Shown here in pieces: positions 11,467 to 22,604 of a stretch of 64,000 nt of DNA. The notes below the pieces were generated by a model. It saw only the letters and a program-made list of their open reading frames with translations, made no database searches and was not told the DNA's origin. The DNA comes from Nautilus pompilius (taxonomy: Eukaryota; Mollusca; Cephalopoda; Nautilida; Nautilidae), in contig JACATO010001689.1 in assembly GCA_018389105.1 (NCBI GenBank), positions 49,200 to 113,199 of the forward strand. The letters are read 5' to 3'. The first letter of the stretch is position 1, and every line of letters starts with the position of its first letter. Both the position numbers and the translations under genes were made by a program.

Positions 11467-14400
11467 GCACCTGGCAGTCTGTCTGGCTGTCATAACACCT
11501 CAGGAATGTTGGCAGCTCCCTCTGTCCTTTAAACATCTCGGAGCTGGGCTGGCGAGTGGAGAGAAGAAACCCAACGGGTGGACCCTGTCACGTTGTTATT
11601 AGCCGTCATTCCGAGATATGCCGTCCAAATGTCACTTCTCCGTCTCCCCCCTCCACCCGCCCGCCACCCCAGATTTATGTCCGGTAGATTTTTATCGTCT
11701 AAAATGCCGCCGATTGTTGGGCTGTCAGTCGAAGAAACCCGGGTGAGGTTCCCGTACCTAATTAACGCGATAACTGTACCTTGAAACAGGTGTTAATCAG
11801 TGCTGCAGTCCTTCAGTGGGCGGTCGCCTTGGTTCGTGTGGGAGTCCTTTCGAGCAAATGCGCCGACGCGAACCTGCTTCCCCCTTTCATTACCATTTCG
11901 TTTCTGTCCGGCCGATGTGCATTTGCCTCGCTCCGACTCACACCTCATTTAACCGACACAAATTCCTCTTTAATTCCCTCCCGGTTAAGCCGCTTTGTCG
12001 GCCGAGGTAAGTAAAAAAATACACGAAATATAAAAGAACAAAAAGAAGCCGACTTACAAGCGTCTAGTTGGATCGGACCTCTCCCGCCGCGTCAGGGACT
12101 CTCGTTACCTCTCTCACCCCCCCACCTCCTGCTAAATCGCAATGGCACTGCTCGCCTTCGAGTGCAGTAATAACCGCTGCAGAGCTTTAAGAAGTACCGG
12201 CCAATATCGTACACTGGATCGCAAAAAAAAAGATACAGCGCCACAGCGCATCCGATCACAGTCTGACTCTATTAAACCCGCGCGATCCTACTCCACTCCG
12301 TCTGACATCACGACAACGTCCCGCGTCCACGAGGGGGGGGGCACTGCAAAGGTACATTCAGGATCCATACATCTTTTGTTAACATTCTCTCCGCCCCACC
12401 CCGGTCACCCTGGTTCTCTCTACAGAAATACAAGCTCAAAATTTACGAACATTCTGGTTTTTTTTTTTTTTTTTTACCTTTTGCAATGGATCGGTTAACC
12501 GCAGGAAGGAAGTCCAGAAGTCCACTTGACTTCCCACCAACAGTTTCGATAACCGCGGGTCGTGCGAGAGGAACAGGGCATGCTTACAGGGAAAACAGAC
12601 GAGTATTGGTAGCGTCTTATCGTCTCGAGATGCGGCATTCGTCTAAAAACCTGCAAGTCCTAGTCACGTGTCCCATGTGTTCTGTACATCTATTTGTAAA
12701 AGACAGAGCAGGGTCCATTGAAAAATCACAGCAGGCCATTTATAGAGAACTTCTACCGGGGCTCGGGGAAAGCTCTGTCGTGCTCCAAGTTAATCAGATA
12801 CAGTACTATCCCTGTATTCATCATTTAAGGAGGGTATTTCCTGTAATCGCTTCCTGCTCTGTTACCCGAAGTTCAAATATCGGAGATATTATTAAAGTAA
12901 AGGTTTTCTTAACCCTGTTAATTTAAAATAGCTGAATAGGACTCCTTTACTTGGATAGTTAAATGTGCCAAACACGTGATCTTTAGACAGTTTGTCCAAA
13001 ACAGTCGTCTAGTCGGTGGTTATCCCTGCGATTTAAAATACAAAAATATTATTTCTGAATAATTCAGTATATACAGAGAGATTGTCGGGGTGCACCTATC
13101 TGCACGTGGCTTAGTTCCTAATGGCGTTAATCACATATGAAGGAGCCGACTGGCAACTGTGCCAAAATCAAAATCCCTTTAAAATTTTTTTCCGAAATTT
13201 TCTGTTAATTTCCTTTTTTTCAATGTTTGTCGAAAAATGCATTGTCGGTTGGGGGTGTGTTTTTTTCTTCTTTTTCCCCCCTCCCTTGTTCCTCTTTATC
13301 CATGACAAAGGGGGACGTCAACAAGAATTCCGAATTTTGTTTTTTTTTTATAGTAACTTAGTTTTCGAACGATTTGCAAGCACACGTACCTTCGTCAAGT
13401 CCGAGGAGCCCTCGGCAGTTTCTGGCCGATCGGGGAGGGTCACGTGATCCCGGAGCGTGCGCAGAAGAACTTCCTGGCAGAGCGACAATAAACGCAGGGA
13501 TTTCTGCTGACCCGCTGGCAACGAATTGCCCACTCTTTCTGATCAAACACCGAAAGAAAGGATTTTTTTTTATTTCTTCCCCTTCCGAACTCTGGTCCTA
13601 ACGGAGAGATTTACATTTCGCATTTTTCTACCTTTTGGGCCTAAGCGACGTATCGTCTCTGTCCGTCTCCTCTCGTCGGCGCTAGATAGTAGTTGTTCGC
13701 TGGTCTTTTGCCCATCATTTATACGTCTTGAATCGTGTTTCAGGTTTAAGCAAAGATAACAGAACACCTCCCCCACCCCTGTCAACTGTATATTATTACC
13801 CATCTCTCTGTCGGTCGTCGACGGAAATATTTCACGTCGCCACTATTTGAAAGCGGAATAGCATACATCTGACAACTAAAAAAGGTAGCCCCAGTCCCTC
13901 GTTAGAGAATAGAAGGTAAAATTACTTTAACAACTCGTTAACCCGCCACGAATTACGGCTTAGTAGAGTTGGGAGCATTGCAATGCTTCGTGAACTCGTC
14001 TCCTGTTTCTATTCATTATTTCTGTATTAAAGTTGACTGTCATAATTACATCAGTTTCGGTGACTGACAAATGGTAAACCTACCACCGAAGCAGGTGCGC
14101 GTAGCATACAGAGAGTAAAGGTCGGTCCACTTATGAAAGCCATCTAGCCAGTGCAGGTCCCTTAATTCCTCACTTCGTCTCCATCGTCTCTCCCCAGTAT
14201 CCACGACGTCAAATTTTTTTTTTCTTTTTAATTTACTCAAAATACTTTTTCGAAAGATTATGTTATATTATATTACCGTCCGATGAAGGGGGGTGTGTGT
14301 TTTTTTTGTTGTTGTTGTTTTGCTCTGGTTTTCTCCTGTCGACTGGGACTCCAGCACAGAAGCACATTTTTTTGTCTAATCCGAGTCAGCCTCCAACCCC

Positions 14401-14707
14401 TTTTGCCTACTTCCTGCTCGATTTTTTCTCATTATTTATTCCATATGGCGAAAAGGATAATCGAGCTAATCAGCCGTACGTATGACTTTTCCCTTCGGTC
14501 GCACATGCGTACTTCCAGAGACTTGTTAAGCGTTCTTTTCGCAGAATTTTCACACAGACCGGCCGCGATTAACCCCCGTTTCTATAGCCGATACGGCCAT
14601 CGCGGCTTTCGACTCCGGTGATCGCTTTGTATCTCTTTGTAAACGTTCGTGCGAACTTTATTCTGCATCGTGAGTCTCCTGGCTCCGCGCGTGGACATAT
14701 CGCGGTG
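11467..14707. other. no gene recognised; mosaic of CpG-rich and T-rich DNA
   Basis: An exact GAG|GTAAGT donor-like site lies at about 12006, behind a CpG-rich open stretch (11780-12006), so an unrecognised 5' exon is possible. T17 lies near 12459. A 146-codon open frame at 12486-12926 and several 60-110 codon frames on both strands show no known domain. I do not call genes here. Confidence 0.35.
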
Positions 14708-14715
14708 CTGAGAGA

Positions 14716-14794
<79 letters not shown>

Positions 14795-14833
14795 TGGAGA
14801 GAGAGATGAGAGAGAGATGAGAGAGATGGATGG

Positions 14834-14898
<65 letters not shown>

Positions 14899-15142
14899 AG
14901 ATGGAGAGAGAGATGAGAGAGAGATGGAGAGAGATGGAGAGAGATGGATGGAGAGAGAGTGAGAGAGAGATGGAGAGAGAGATGAGAGAGAATGGAGAGA
15001 GAGAAGAGAGAGAGAGAGAGATAGAGAGAGAGAGCGAGCGAGAGAGAGCTAGAGATGGATGGAGAGAGAGAGAGAGAGGGAGAGCATGGAGAGAGAGATG
15101 AGAGAGCCTCTTGTAGAGAGAGAGGCTTATGGAGAGAGAGAA
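14708..15142. repeat. (GA)n array with GATGGA interruptions
   Basis: About 430 bp of purine-only GA repeats broken by ATGGAGAGAGATG and CGAGCGAG variants. The Arg/Glu-rich frames through it are artefacts. A long homopurine tract of this kind could adopt triplex structures (inference). Confidence 0.95.
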
Positions 15143-16110
15143 AAAATTAAATTAATCAAATGAAACATTCCACATCAACGCTTTCTAAACTATATCTTTT
15201 TTCTTGTTTTCTTTTTTTTAAGCCTCGAGCGATAATGGCGTATTCCAATGGAACCCGGGTCAACGGGAGCGTTCCTGGGAAAACCCAGTTTCCGGCGCTC
15301 CGCTAACATCGCCGGTATTGTAACGCAATGATGGTTTAAACATGTGGCCGCGTATCCACCGAAGAATGCTTTCAAGGCAGCCCGCCGCGGCGATCCGGTG
15401 CGTTTTTCCTCTGACCCAGATTGGGCTGGAAAAAGATTAGAGAGATGTAATGGTGAGAAAACTGGTCGACGGCTCTTTGTAAGGACCGGTCGAGTCAAAG
15501 TTTATAGCCGAGGTTCGGGGAGGGGGGGGAGAAAAAGTAAAAAGATATATCTTTATATATATGTGTATATATGTACGCATGCGTATAACGTCTAAAGACT
15601 AACCCTGTTGCCTCGGTGAGTTATCAATCAATTATCCCAGAGCTGGTATTGTTATTAACGATGATGGTAATTCAAAACCCATTCGCCAGTGGACACTTAA
15701 CTTCTCAATGTCTCCCCTCCCTCCCCCTATTTTTTTATTATTAATTCTTCCTTTGTATCATAAACCACTCGCCGGCCTCGGGGAGCTTGGAATAAAGAAA
15801 CACTACATAAAAATATTAATTAAACATGTGGTCTTTAAATAAATTTTAAAAATAAAAATAATAAAAAAAAAATGTTTCGGTTCTGTCGGTAATCACACTG
15901 TCTCACAGTGATCTTTCTAGGCCACTTCTTTTAATTTGTAAATTAAATCTGCACCGAAACCCACCCTGATCCCGCAAAGAAAATTGTATTTAAAGACAGC
16001 TTTCTGTTTTTTTGTGTGTCCACATTCATCGTCAGCCGAACGCAAAGAACTTTTTTGTTATTAAGCTAAGTGAAGTATAGAGGATGCTGATCGCCAATTC
16101 ACCATTCTAC
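15143..16110. other. no gene recognised
   Basis: Mixed DNA with a short TA/TG-rich run near 15546-15575. No domain is seen in any frame. Confidence 0.4.
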
Positions 16111-16912
16111 TCTCTCTCTCTCTCTCATTAATGACGTCATCTCTCTCTGTAATGACGTCAACTCTCTCAGTAATGACGTCAACTCTCTAGGGATGATGTC
16201 AACTCTCTCTTTATCTGTAATGACGTCAACTCTCTCAGTGATGATGTCAACTCTCTCAGTAATGACGTCAACTCTCTCTTTATCTGTAATGACGTCAACT
16301 CTCTCAGTAATGACGTCAACTCTCTCTTTATCTGTAATGACGTCATCTCTCTCAGTAATGACGTCAACTTTCTCTTTATCTGTAATGACGTCATCTCTCT
16401 CAGTGATGACGTCAACTCTCTCTTTATCTGTAATGACGTCAACTCTCTCTTTATCTGTAATGACGTCAACTCTCAGTGATGACGTCAACTCTCTCAGTAA
16501 TGACGTCAACTCTCTCTTTATCTGTAATGACGTCATCTCTCTCAGTAATGACGTCAACTTTCTCTTTATCTGTAATGACGTCATCTCTCTCAGTGATTAC
16601 GTCAACTCTCTCTCTTTATCTGTAATGACGTCAACTCTCAGTGATGACGTCAACTCTCTCAGTAATGACGTCAACTTTCTCTTTATCTGTAATGACGTCA
16701 ACTCTCTCTGTAATGACGTCAACTCCCTCTGTAATGACGTCAACTCCCTCTGTAATGACATCATCTCACTCACTCTTTCTCTGTAATGACGTCAACTCCG
16801 TCTGTAATGATATCATCTCACCCACTCTTTCTCTGTAATGACGTCGACTCTCTCTGTCATGGCGTCTTCTCTTTCTCTTGGTAATGATGTCATCTCTCTC
16901 TGTAATGATAAC
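16111..16912. repeat. minisatellite with about 25 exact CRE palindromes
   Basis: After a short (CT)n run, units of the form GTAATGACGTCAACTCTCTC, with or without a TTTATCT linker, repeat to about 16860 and then decay. Unit lengths alternate (mostly about 21-22 and 27-28 bp). I count 25 exact TGACGTCA octamers between 16132 and 16800, plus variants (TGATGTCA, TTACGTCA, TGACATCA, TGACGTCG). TGACGTCA is the consensus site of CREB/ATF factors. Whether they bind here is unknown; the octamer may simply be part of the repeat unit. Open frames on both strands (up to 197 codons) are repeat artefacts. Confidence 0.95.
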
Positions 16913-17794
16913 TATAAAGTAGCTACTTGATCTTTTTGTAGCACATTGACTTGGTATAATTTCTTCAGTTTTGTCCCTTCGCTGATCAAGTTTTTCAATG
17001 CAACCGAGTGGAACAACCACCCTCTTGTGATGCGATGTCTTATAGTTCCTTAATATTTGACGGTGATCACTTGGCTTTTGACCGAACCAAACACTGCCAA
17101 TTTGTCCATTGACGTTCACACCGATCCAGTTCGTCTCGTTCAGATTACCATCAGCTCTCTTTGTAAATATTGTTTTGCCAAGTTACATGTATGGTATAGA
17201 TAGTCATCTTGTTCCATAAAAATTTGCGGCTGTAAGATATTAATTGCGGAACTAATTACATGAGTAAATCAACGCGTTATAGGGATATCTGCTTAGTTCC
17301 TTCTATCGCTGTAGACATGACGAATAAACAGTCCCCCCCTTTTTTTTCTTTACGGAACTTGATCACTTTCAAATGCACTCAGCGAGTGGTGAGAACTGTG
17401 AGAAAGATATTCCTTTTAGACGTGTTTCATGTAGCTAGCGAATACGAACCAACCGGGTTGCAAATGCTAGCACGGCGTCATACTGAACAGATACGTCTGA
17501 GGCTGAGCCTAAGTTTCACCGAAAATACTCGGTACAAACTTCAATACGAAAGGCAATTAGTCCAGTTCTCTTCTATCTCTTTCTCCATATATGTATAACA
17601 CGAGTTGTGAAAACCTATATTTTTATGTCATTTATAAAGCGTAAACATCTATGTTGACGGGTACACCATGGCTTTCGATCGTTGTTAATATACCAGGTTA
17701 CCACGTGAGCACCGATATCGCAGCACTCACGTGACAAGATCTATACAGCTGAAGGACCTTACTCGTTTTCTTTCTTCTTTTTTTTTTTTTACAG
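16913..17794. other. no gene recognised; E-box inverted repeat
   Basis: A 112-codon plus frame at 17260-17598 shows no known domain. CACGTGAG at 17702-17709 is matched by CTCACGTG at 17726-17733, giving two E-boxes in inverted orientation 16 bp apart. The stretch ends in a strong acceptor tract (C/T-rich, then T12, then ACAG). Confidence 0.35.
17702..17733. promoter_or_regulatory. paired inverted E-boxes
   Basis: Two CACGTG hexamers sit within an 8-bp perfect inverted repeat. CACGTG is the class-B E-box bound by bHLH factors such as Myc/Max, USF and CLOCK relatives (family knowledge). They lie about 60 bp before a candidate exon rather than near any visible promoter, so a role is speculative. 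Confidence 0.2.
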
Positions 17795-17888
17795 GAAGAA
17801 CATTGAACAACGTTTTCTCGACAGCGTACAGATTTTCCAGGAGTTTGTCAAACAATACTTATTTAGGCAACTCATAAAAACAGAATAG
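17795..17888 (+). CDS. candidate 3'-terminal coding exon, 30 residues
   Basis: A strong acceptor (TTTCTTC, T12, ACAG) ends at 17794. One base then completes a split codon, and 30 codons stay open to a TAG at 17886-17888. The peptide starts KNIEQRFLDSVQIFQ, continues with EFVKQYLFR and ends LIKTE. It has the heptad-like spacing of an amphipathic helix and a coding-like base bias. No domain is recognisable at this length. No preceding exon could be assigned with confidence, and there is no AATAAA within 600 bp. A chance open frame is the alternative. Confidence 0.35.
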
Positions 17889-18780
17889 CCTGTTTTTTAA
17901 GGGTAGGGGTGGCTGCCGCAAGCATCGAGTTTCTTACCCGACTACCCTGGCACCAGTTTGCCGTTGAATTTCGCTTGGCCTAATGGCTTTGCGAACCATT
18001 AATCATATCGATTTCAAAAGCAGTTTTTAAATACAGGTCAGAGTTGATACATCAACTCTAAAAGCCAAGAGAACAAAACCGTTCTTAGTCATGCGATTTC
18101 CCCTAAGCAGGGGGAGGGGGGAAGAACCCAGACAACCCTGCCTAGAGTATTGGTCCGAAACGTCCCGACGATCCATATGGGTATTTTCACGCGTGTCTGC
18201 ACTGGATCGTTAACGATACATTTGGGCATTCGATACTCACTCGGTTGTTGGTTTTCATCAAAAACCGGAAACGGCGCGATGACCGGACTACCTGCTTCTA
18301 TTTCCGGGTTATACCGGCATCAAGTCGAAGAACTGCGGCGCTTAATCTTCATATATAATTATACCAATGCGTAAAGCTTATAACTGAGATTTTAAGTCTC
18401 CCCAGAATCCATTCGTTATCGCGTGGCTCAGTTCCTGGAGAAAACTGGAAAGAGGTTAAATACCGCATTAGTTGGTTTTCTTGTAGGTTCGAACGGGTTG
18501 ATGGCTGCTTGGCTGCTGATGCTGACGATGATAAAACGCACACATAATTAAAGCAGCTCCAAAGTGTTTACTTTTTTGAAGCGACTTTCTCACCTATGAG
18601 AACAGAAAACGAAGCTTACTTAAACCGATCTTCGAGACACATAGCATCCATGACGATTGGAGGCCTACCAAGTCTGCTATCATTGAGGGCTTGAGCTCGG
18701 CCCCAATCCTGAACAGATTTGGTTTCTTCTCGCGCTTCCGTACCAGTTTATCAGAATCTTTTTTCTTTTTTCTCATGCAG
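17889..18780. other. no gene recognised
   Basis: Mixed DNA. A pair of tRNA-box-like words near 18424 and 18486 is too far apart and too divergent for a tRNA gene. It ends in a strong T/C-rich acceptor tract before 18781. Confidence 0.35.
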
Positions 18781-18896
18781 GTGTGCGAGGGATTGATTCT
18801 ACCAGGAATTCTCTATTTAGGAGATGGTAAAGTAGGACGAAGACCAACCGAATGCCCCCAAGCGAAGAAAGGCACATTTTTGGATACGAATAAAAA
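18781..18896 (+). CDS. candidate internal coding exon bounded by acceptor and donor
   Basis: The acceptor is TTTTTTCTTTTTTCTCATGCAG, and the right end is AAAAA|GTGAGT, a good donor apart from the -1 base. One frame is open throughout (38 codons plus 2 bases) and begins VCEGLILPGILYLGDGKVG. The reading frame stops immediately past the donor, as expected if the intron starts there. I do not recognise the protein. A terminal exon ending at TGA 18898-18900 is an alternative reading. No neighbouring exon was found with certainty. Confidence 0.3.
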
Positions 18897-19239
18897 GTGA
18901 GTTATTATTTTTTTTTTGCATAATTTACTAGTGGAACCGTATAAACATTCGTTAGAGAAGAGTATTTTTAGATATTAAAATAAATAATTTTATTTTGCTA
19001 TTAGATTAAGAATATATTCCTTCCAACGAAAGTTGTTGCTTTCCCTTCGCCCGTCCCCGTCTCTTTCCGTTGTTCTCCGATGTTTGGAATGGCTTTTAAG
19101 TTAACAACACAGACATTTTTAAAAGGTAAAAACATTTTATTATGAAGTCAGTAGTTTGAAAACAGACAAGCGTTTATGTGTTTCTAATTTCTCACGTCTG
19201 TGCAGCTTTCTTTTCACCTAGAGATTCCGGTTAACCTTT
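18897..19239. other. no gene recognised; AT-rich
   Basis: AT-rich DNA with a T11 run. No feature is seen. Confidence 0.4.
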
Positions 19240-20060
19240 TTTATGCTTTCCCGACACATCGGTTGAGGGAGAGGCAGAGACGCCATAGCTCACCGGCCCG
19301 GCTGGCGTAGCGACTCTGTCGTGAGCCCGCGCCGTGGACGTACAAGATGGCGCGCCTCTGCTCAGACTACTTCCTCACTCTCACTCCAAACGGCAACAAA
19401 ATCTCGCCCGCCTTTGGCCGATTCGCGAGTGGAAGCTCAGCATCGAAACCGGGCTACACGTTAGAAGTCGCCGTGACCACGGTGGGAGTTACCACCACCA
19501 CCCTTCTCCCTCCACCACCCCCCCCATTTTTTGCCCCATCTTTTCGCCGAACCAGCGTCGACCGCGAGTCACCGTATAATATTATATTTGCGAGTCTTGT
19601 TGCTCCCTCCCAACCTAAAGGGTCAAGCGCGATGCAATTAACTGGCGTGAGACAGTCAGAGACTTCATTATCCTGCAGTTACTACCCAGAGAATCACTTG
19701 ATTACACTTTCCCAAAAGTTCGTGTCACGCGTCAGCCAAAGGGTCGCCCGCAGTAATACCCACTCCCCGAAAAACGCTCGGGACGCGGGGAGATCCTAAT
19801 ATGCTCTGTCGCGCCCGCATCTGGTAAGATGAGGGAGCCAGGGCCAATAACCGCCAGTCTTTTCGCCCTCGCCTTCGGCTAGACCCTGGGGACCGGGCGG
19901 CGCGTCGCTTGTAATGGCCGCATCCTGGCACAGACGACTGTCAGCGAGAAAACAAAATGTCCTCCGAAAGCAGGGAAAACAAAAACAAAAAAAGGGGAAC
20001 GCGTTAAAGGAAGTCCCGTTCGCTCGCGGTAACTGACGGGAAAGAATTGCGGAAGTTAAC
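19240..20060. promoter_or_regulatory. CpG-rich block, possible promoter or first-exon region
   Basis: G+C and CpG content rise sharply against both flanks. At 19347 an ATG in the context ACAAGATGGCGCG starts a 150-codon open frame (MARLCSDYFLTLTPNG...), but the AAGATGGCG core also resembles a YY1 promoter site. No TATA box or confident donor is seen. The peptide is unrecognised. The long frames on both strands can be explained by few A/T-rich stop codons. Confidence 0.25.
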
Positions 20061-21645
20061 CCGGCACTGGACAAAGTCACGTTTAGGTGACTGGAATGCA
20101 TACCAAGCAGTGCGTAGATCGGCTAGCTATGATATCTTCCCGAGTGAATGCACACACGCGCGGAACCTTCCAATGGACCGTCTCTTATAGTCGTGAGTTC
20201 AATGTTAGATATATGGGAGACAAGCGTGTTGGACCTTCTCCGCTCGAGGGACCGTTTTAGGTATTCCCCACGCCCTAGCAATTCAAAATGTACAGTTATC
20301 GCGCTATAAAGCGAGCAGGATATGTTCACGAGTTTTCTTGCAAAAAAAAACAAAAGATGATGTAAAGGATCAATTTTGTTTAGGGAGGGGTTGTAGCACA
20401 ACAAACTGTTTGTGGTCGGGAGAAATGGTTTCAAAAGAAGAGATTGCGTGTAATAGATAGATTTTTATTAATGCAAACAGATCAATACGTAAAGTTCGCT
20501 AAGACGAAGTGAGGAAGACAATCGCCAGCTGTTTAAAGAAATTCGCTTAACTCTGGTGGCTCCATCGTTTTATTTTGTATCTTCATCTTATAGTTCCTGG
20601 AGGAGTGGGGGGGCGGCACTAATAGGCTTTGGATTTATTGTACAACACAACGAGACAGGGGTCTGAAAACATTGCAAACCTCGATAGACAGATTATTACC
20701 GAGCAGTTGTTAGAATTCGGGAAAGCGACCAATTTGCTTGGCCGTGTCGCTGGTCTAAACTGCAAGCCTTAGTAACTTCGTCAATGTCAAGCTAGTGGAA
20801 GGCTTAAGGAGTAGGGAGTTAGAAAACCTTCTGTTGTGGGATAACTTAAGTCAGGGGTGGAGTCAGTCCCCTGCTTCCTCGGTGTTGGGGGAAAACCAGT
20901 AGCCCAGGTATCGAGAATGCGTTAGACAGCCAACGAGAAAGGGAAAAAAAATTGAAAATATTTCGATGACGAAAGAACCAAAGCTGAATTATAAACTTAT
21001 TTTAGCATAATTTTGCTTTGCATCCACATTTAACAAGCACCTGCTAAGACTATGTAAGTAAGTCACTATAACGAATACAGAATATCTAATCGACGACTCT
21101 ACAATTATAGCTGTCACTGTATATATATTTAAAATATGCATTATGTTTAGTATCAAAATTGCTTAGTCATCTGCAAAAGCACAACTCGCTACTTCCAGGA
21201 AATTTTTATTTTTTCTTTTTTTTTCCATCGCGGAAAATGTAATGTAATTATTGCTGTAAGAGGGGATTTATGCAACAACATCTGTATTCAAGAAGCACCG
21301 CAGAAAACAGTGTGTGCGGAACTATGGTTTCTGTTAATAAAATCAAGACGACCGCGAATGAATGCTCTTCTTTGAACTCAACTCGGCTGATTATCACCAG
21401 ATCTCGTAGGATGCATTACTAAGCGTTTGCAGAAATATTTAAATGGAAGTATAATAACTTCAAATGACTTGCAGGTAGCAGTATTTCATAACCATTTCAG
21501 AGGAACGCCAATCGTTTTTAATTTCTTGTGGAAAATACAGATGTTGAAGCGGCGTAGACGAGGAACGATCTGAGGTCAAACTGTATATTTTTAAGAATTA
21601 TTATTTAAAGAAACACCGGCCTGCGAATACGCCGAATGTGCAGAC
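20061..21645. other. no gene recognised
   Basis: Mostly AT-rich DNA. A 103-codon minus frame at 20123-20434 has no recognisable domain. Confidence 0.4.
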
Positions 21646-21870
21646 TTAATTTATCCCGTAATTAAAACAGAAATTCTCATAATAATTTATCAATGTGTTT
21701 AATTTCAAGACAATCTTGATAAATCTTGACTTTTGAAAAAAATTTTCAAGCAACCACGGGTTAGGAAACTGCAAAACGTCTACGTCATAATTGTGCATTG
21801 CTGATAGTTTTCGCATGGATTTTAACGCGACTACTCTTTCTACTCTCATTTCGGAAGAGCTCCGAGGCAC
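21646..21870 (-). CDS. unrecognised open frame, 74 codons
   Basis: This minus frame (including MRVERVVALKSMRKL and DVLQFPNPWLLENF) uses varied, coding-like codons although it lies in AT-rich DNA where stops should be frequent. It opens with GTG, not ATG, and has no clear acceptor upstream; the first ATG in frame gives 67 residues. No domain is recognised. It could be an exon, a transposon scrap or chance. Confidence 0.2.
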   Translation of the reverse strand: MPRSSSEMRVERVVALKSMRKLSAMHNYDVDVLQFPNPWLLENFFQKSRFIKIVLKLNTLINYYENFCFNYGIN

Positions 21871-22234
21871 ATGACGGATGTCGCCAAAGCACCAGTATAA
21901 GAATATTTATTTATTTTCTCATTTCGATCATTTGTGATTTCGTGACGAAGTAAACGTCAAATTTCCTTTAAACACTGTAAACGTATTGAATAATTAACAC
22001 TTAGTGTCACACACCCCTCCTCACTAGATATTGTTAAAGATTACCGAAATACTGACATTTTTAAAGTGAGGTAAGAAATAAACCATTTAATCGGAGCAGT
22101 TCATCGTCTCTTGGAACACCGACTTCGATAACCCTTGTGACAGGACGAGACCCGTCGACTGGAAACTAAAGTTCTTGACGTTCTGTCCAACGGGGGAAGG
22201 ATACTTGCTTCTCATTTATGAAGCACTTTGCTAA

Positions 22235-22474
22235 ATGATATTAAAAAAGCAGAAACTGGTTAGAGAAGAAAGTGTGGCTATAAAGCAGCTGGTTTTAGGT
22301 GCATCATCAGTGTTTAAGAAAATATTGATGCCAATTGCATCAAGAAGATCGAACAAAAAAGCAATCTCAATAAAATCACAACAAAAATCCAATCGTTGGG
22401 CCGAACAGACAAAATGTCTTAAGTGTCAAAGGGTTTTCTTTGCCAAGGTTGGACTGCATAGCTTATCCACGTGA
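22235..22474 (+). pseudogene. possible transposon-ORF scrap ending in a decayed C2H2 finger
   Basis: This 79-codon frame ends in KCLKCQRVFFAKVGLHS and then LST. The arrangement C-x2-C-x-R-x-F...GL-x-S recalls the single C2H2 finger (usually ...GLxSHxxxH) found at the ends of some invertebrate retrotransposon-related proteins. Both histidines are missing here, so the finger would be broken. The upstream part is Lys/Ser-rich and unrecognised. It lies next to a Tc1-like relic on the opposite strand, which suggests a transposon-rich patch. The call is recall-based and weak. Confidence 0.25.
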
Positions 22475-22604
22475 GGAGTCACAGACCAAAACCAGAATTG
22501 ATAGAAATAAGAATATCGGATGCTATCACTGATAACCGCCCATGAATCCACACACACACACACTCAACCGTCCACTTAATGCTCCGGAAACTCGATTGTG
22601 ATGT

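Noticed and set aside
16099..16786. 161-197 codon frames on both strands
   Set aside because: Repeated LTSLLRE and LSVMTST peptides come from the CRE minisatellite.
18424..18496. tRNA gene (A-box-like GTGGCTCAGT and B-box-like GGTTCGAACGG)
   Set aside because: The boxes are about 62 nt apart, the B box lacks the terminal CC, and no acceptor or anticodon stem pairs.
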